From assembly GCA_015067075.1 (NCBI GenBank), contig SVND01000008.1, forward strand, positions 1-55,233: a stretch of DNA of 55,233 nucleotides. Reading direction: 5' to 3'. This document shows, in pieces, positions 55,044-55,233 of the stretch (the first letter of the stretch is position 1; the number at the start of each line of letters is the position of its first letter). This DNA comes from Oscillospiraceae bacterium. GTDB lineage: Bacteria; Bacillota; Clostridia; Oscillospirales; SIG530. Made by a program: the position numbers and the translations under genes. Under the pieces are notes generated by a model. That model did no database searches. It was given only the letters and a program-made list of their open reading frames with translations, and was not told the DNA's origin.

Positions 55044-55233
55044 ATGACGAATAGCAAAACCACTAAGAGAGCATTGTTTAGCAGTGTTGTGGCACTCCTT
55101 CTCTGCTTCACAATGCTTCTCGGAACTACGTTTGCGTGGTTCACAGATTCCGCTGCTTCCGGCAGCAACGTGATCACCGCAGGCAATCTTGACATTGTTG
55201 TTGAGTATACGCTTGACGGTACAACCTGGAAAG
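55044..55233 (+). CDS. SipW-dependent TasA-like protein, truncated by the window end
   Basis: The first 63 codons are visible. A SipW-type signal peptide (KRALFSSVVALLLCFTMLLG) is followed by TTFAWFTDSAASGSNVITAGNLDI, the diagnostic start of TasA/camelysin proteins, with T-F-A-W-F-T-D before the cleavage region. AGGAGGT precedes the ATG. It is the third TasA-like product of the operon and probably a major matrix or fibre subunit. Confidence 0.9.
   Translation, partial: MTNSKTTKRALFSSVVALLLCFTMLLGTTFAWFTDSAASGSNVITAGNLDIVVEYTLDGTTWK

Overview
The window looks like a chromosomal segment of an uncultured anaerobic member of the Clostridia (Bacillota), probably from a gut or similar polysaccharide-rich habitat. 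This rests on gene content and style: strong TTGACA/TATAAT promoters and GGAGG ribosome sites, a T-box leader, FeoAB with a FeoB-associated Cys-rich protein, a clostridial-type glutamate dehydrogenase, DUF1846, DUF1653, DUF2325, DUF2975 and DUF4173 proteins, dockerin-bearing secreted proteins and Thr-Pro-rich linkers. The assignment is inference; no rRNA or marker-gene comparison could be run.

Layout. 1-6600: a palindrome-rich intergenic repeat, an orphan solute-binding lipoprotein, then on the minus strand a T-box leader in front of an unusual fusion of a sugar-isomerase-like TIM barrel with an acyl-CoA synthetase, a lipoprotein, and a small Cys-containing ORF. 6760-13875: a tight operon DUF1846-proB-proA-murD-M42-M42 (proline synthesis, peptidoglycan, aminopeptidases). 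13880-24337: a uroporphyrinogen-decarboxylase-like protein with DUF1653, a second solute-binding lipoprotein, a cyclophilin lipoprotein, gdhA, and two large putative glycoside-active proteins; several of these genes share one promoter pattern. 24384-36952: two very large dockerin-bearing secreted proteins (one with a metallo-beta-lactamase fold), mntP behind an attenuator-like leader, a frameshifted AraC regulator and a GH116 enzyme. 37174-40658: tRNA-Gly, a coiled-coil protein with a J-domain-like stretch, a polysaccharide deacetylase, a Gfo/Idh/MocA oxidoreductase and DUF2325. 40671-43570: the ferrous iron uptake operon with three GTTAG-N6-CTAAC operator-like dyads. 43655-51116: membrane proteins, a DUF2975/HTH pair, a DUF4173 protein, an SH3-NlpC/P60 hydrolase and a GH39-like lipoprotein.

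The most notable region is 51381-55233. A small tyrosine recombinase with all its catalytic residues is followed by a perfect 22-bp inverted repeat (52260-52281 and 52495-52516) flanking a 213-bp segment. That segment carries a good promoter (-35 TTGTTT, 17 bp, -10 TATAAT) that in this assembly points back toward the recombinase and into a terminator. A second terminator inside the segment blocks read-through toward the genes on the right. Inverting the segment would aim the promoter at an operon encoding three TasA/CalY-like surface or matrix proteins and their SipW-type signal peptidase. The simplest reading is a phase-variable ON/OFF switch for a biofilm-fibre or surface-coat operon, captured here in the OFF orientation.

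Second-tier signals are the T-box that controls an acyl-CoA synthetase fusion, the mntP leader without the usual manganese riboswitch, the shared promoter family, and the iron-operator dyad that seems to bring DUF2325 into the iron regulon.
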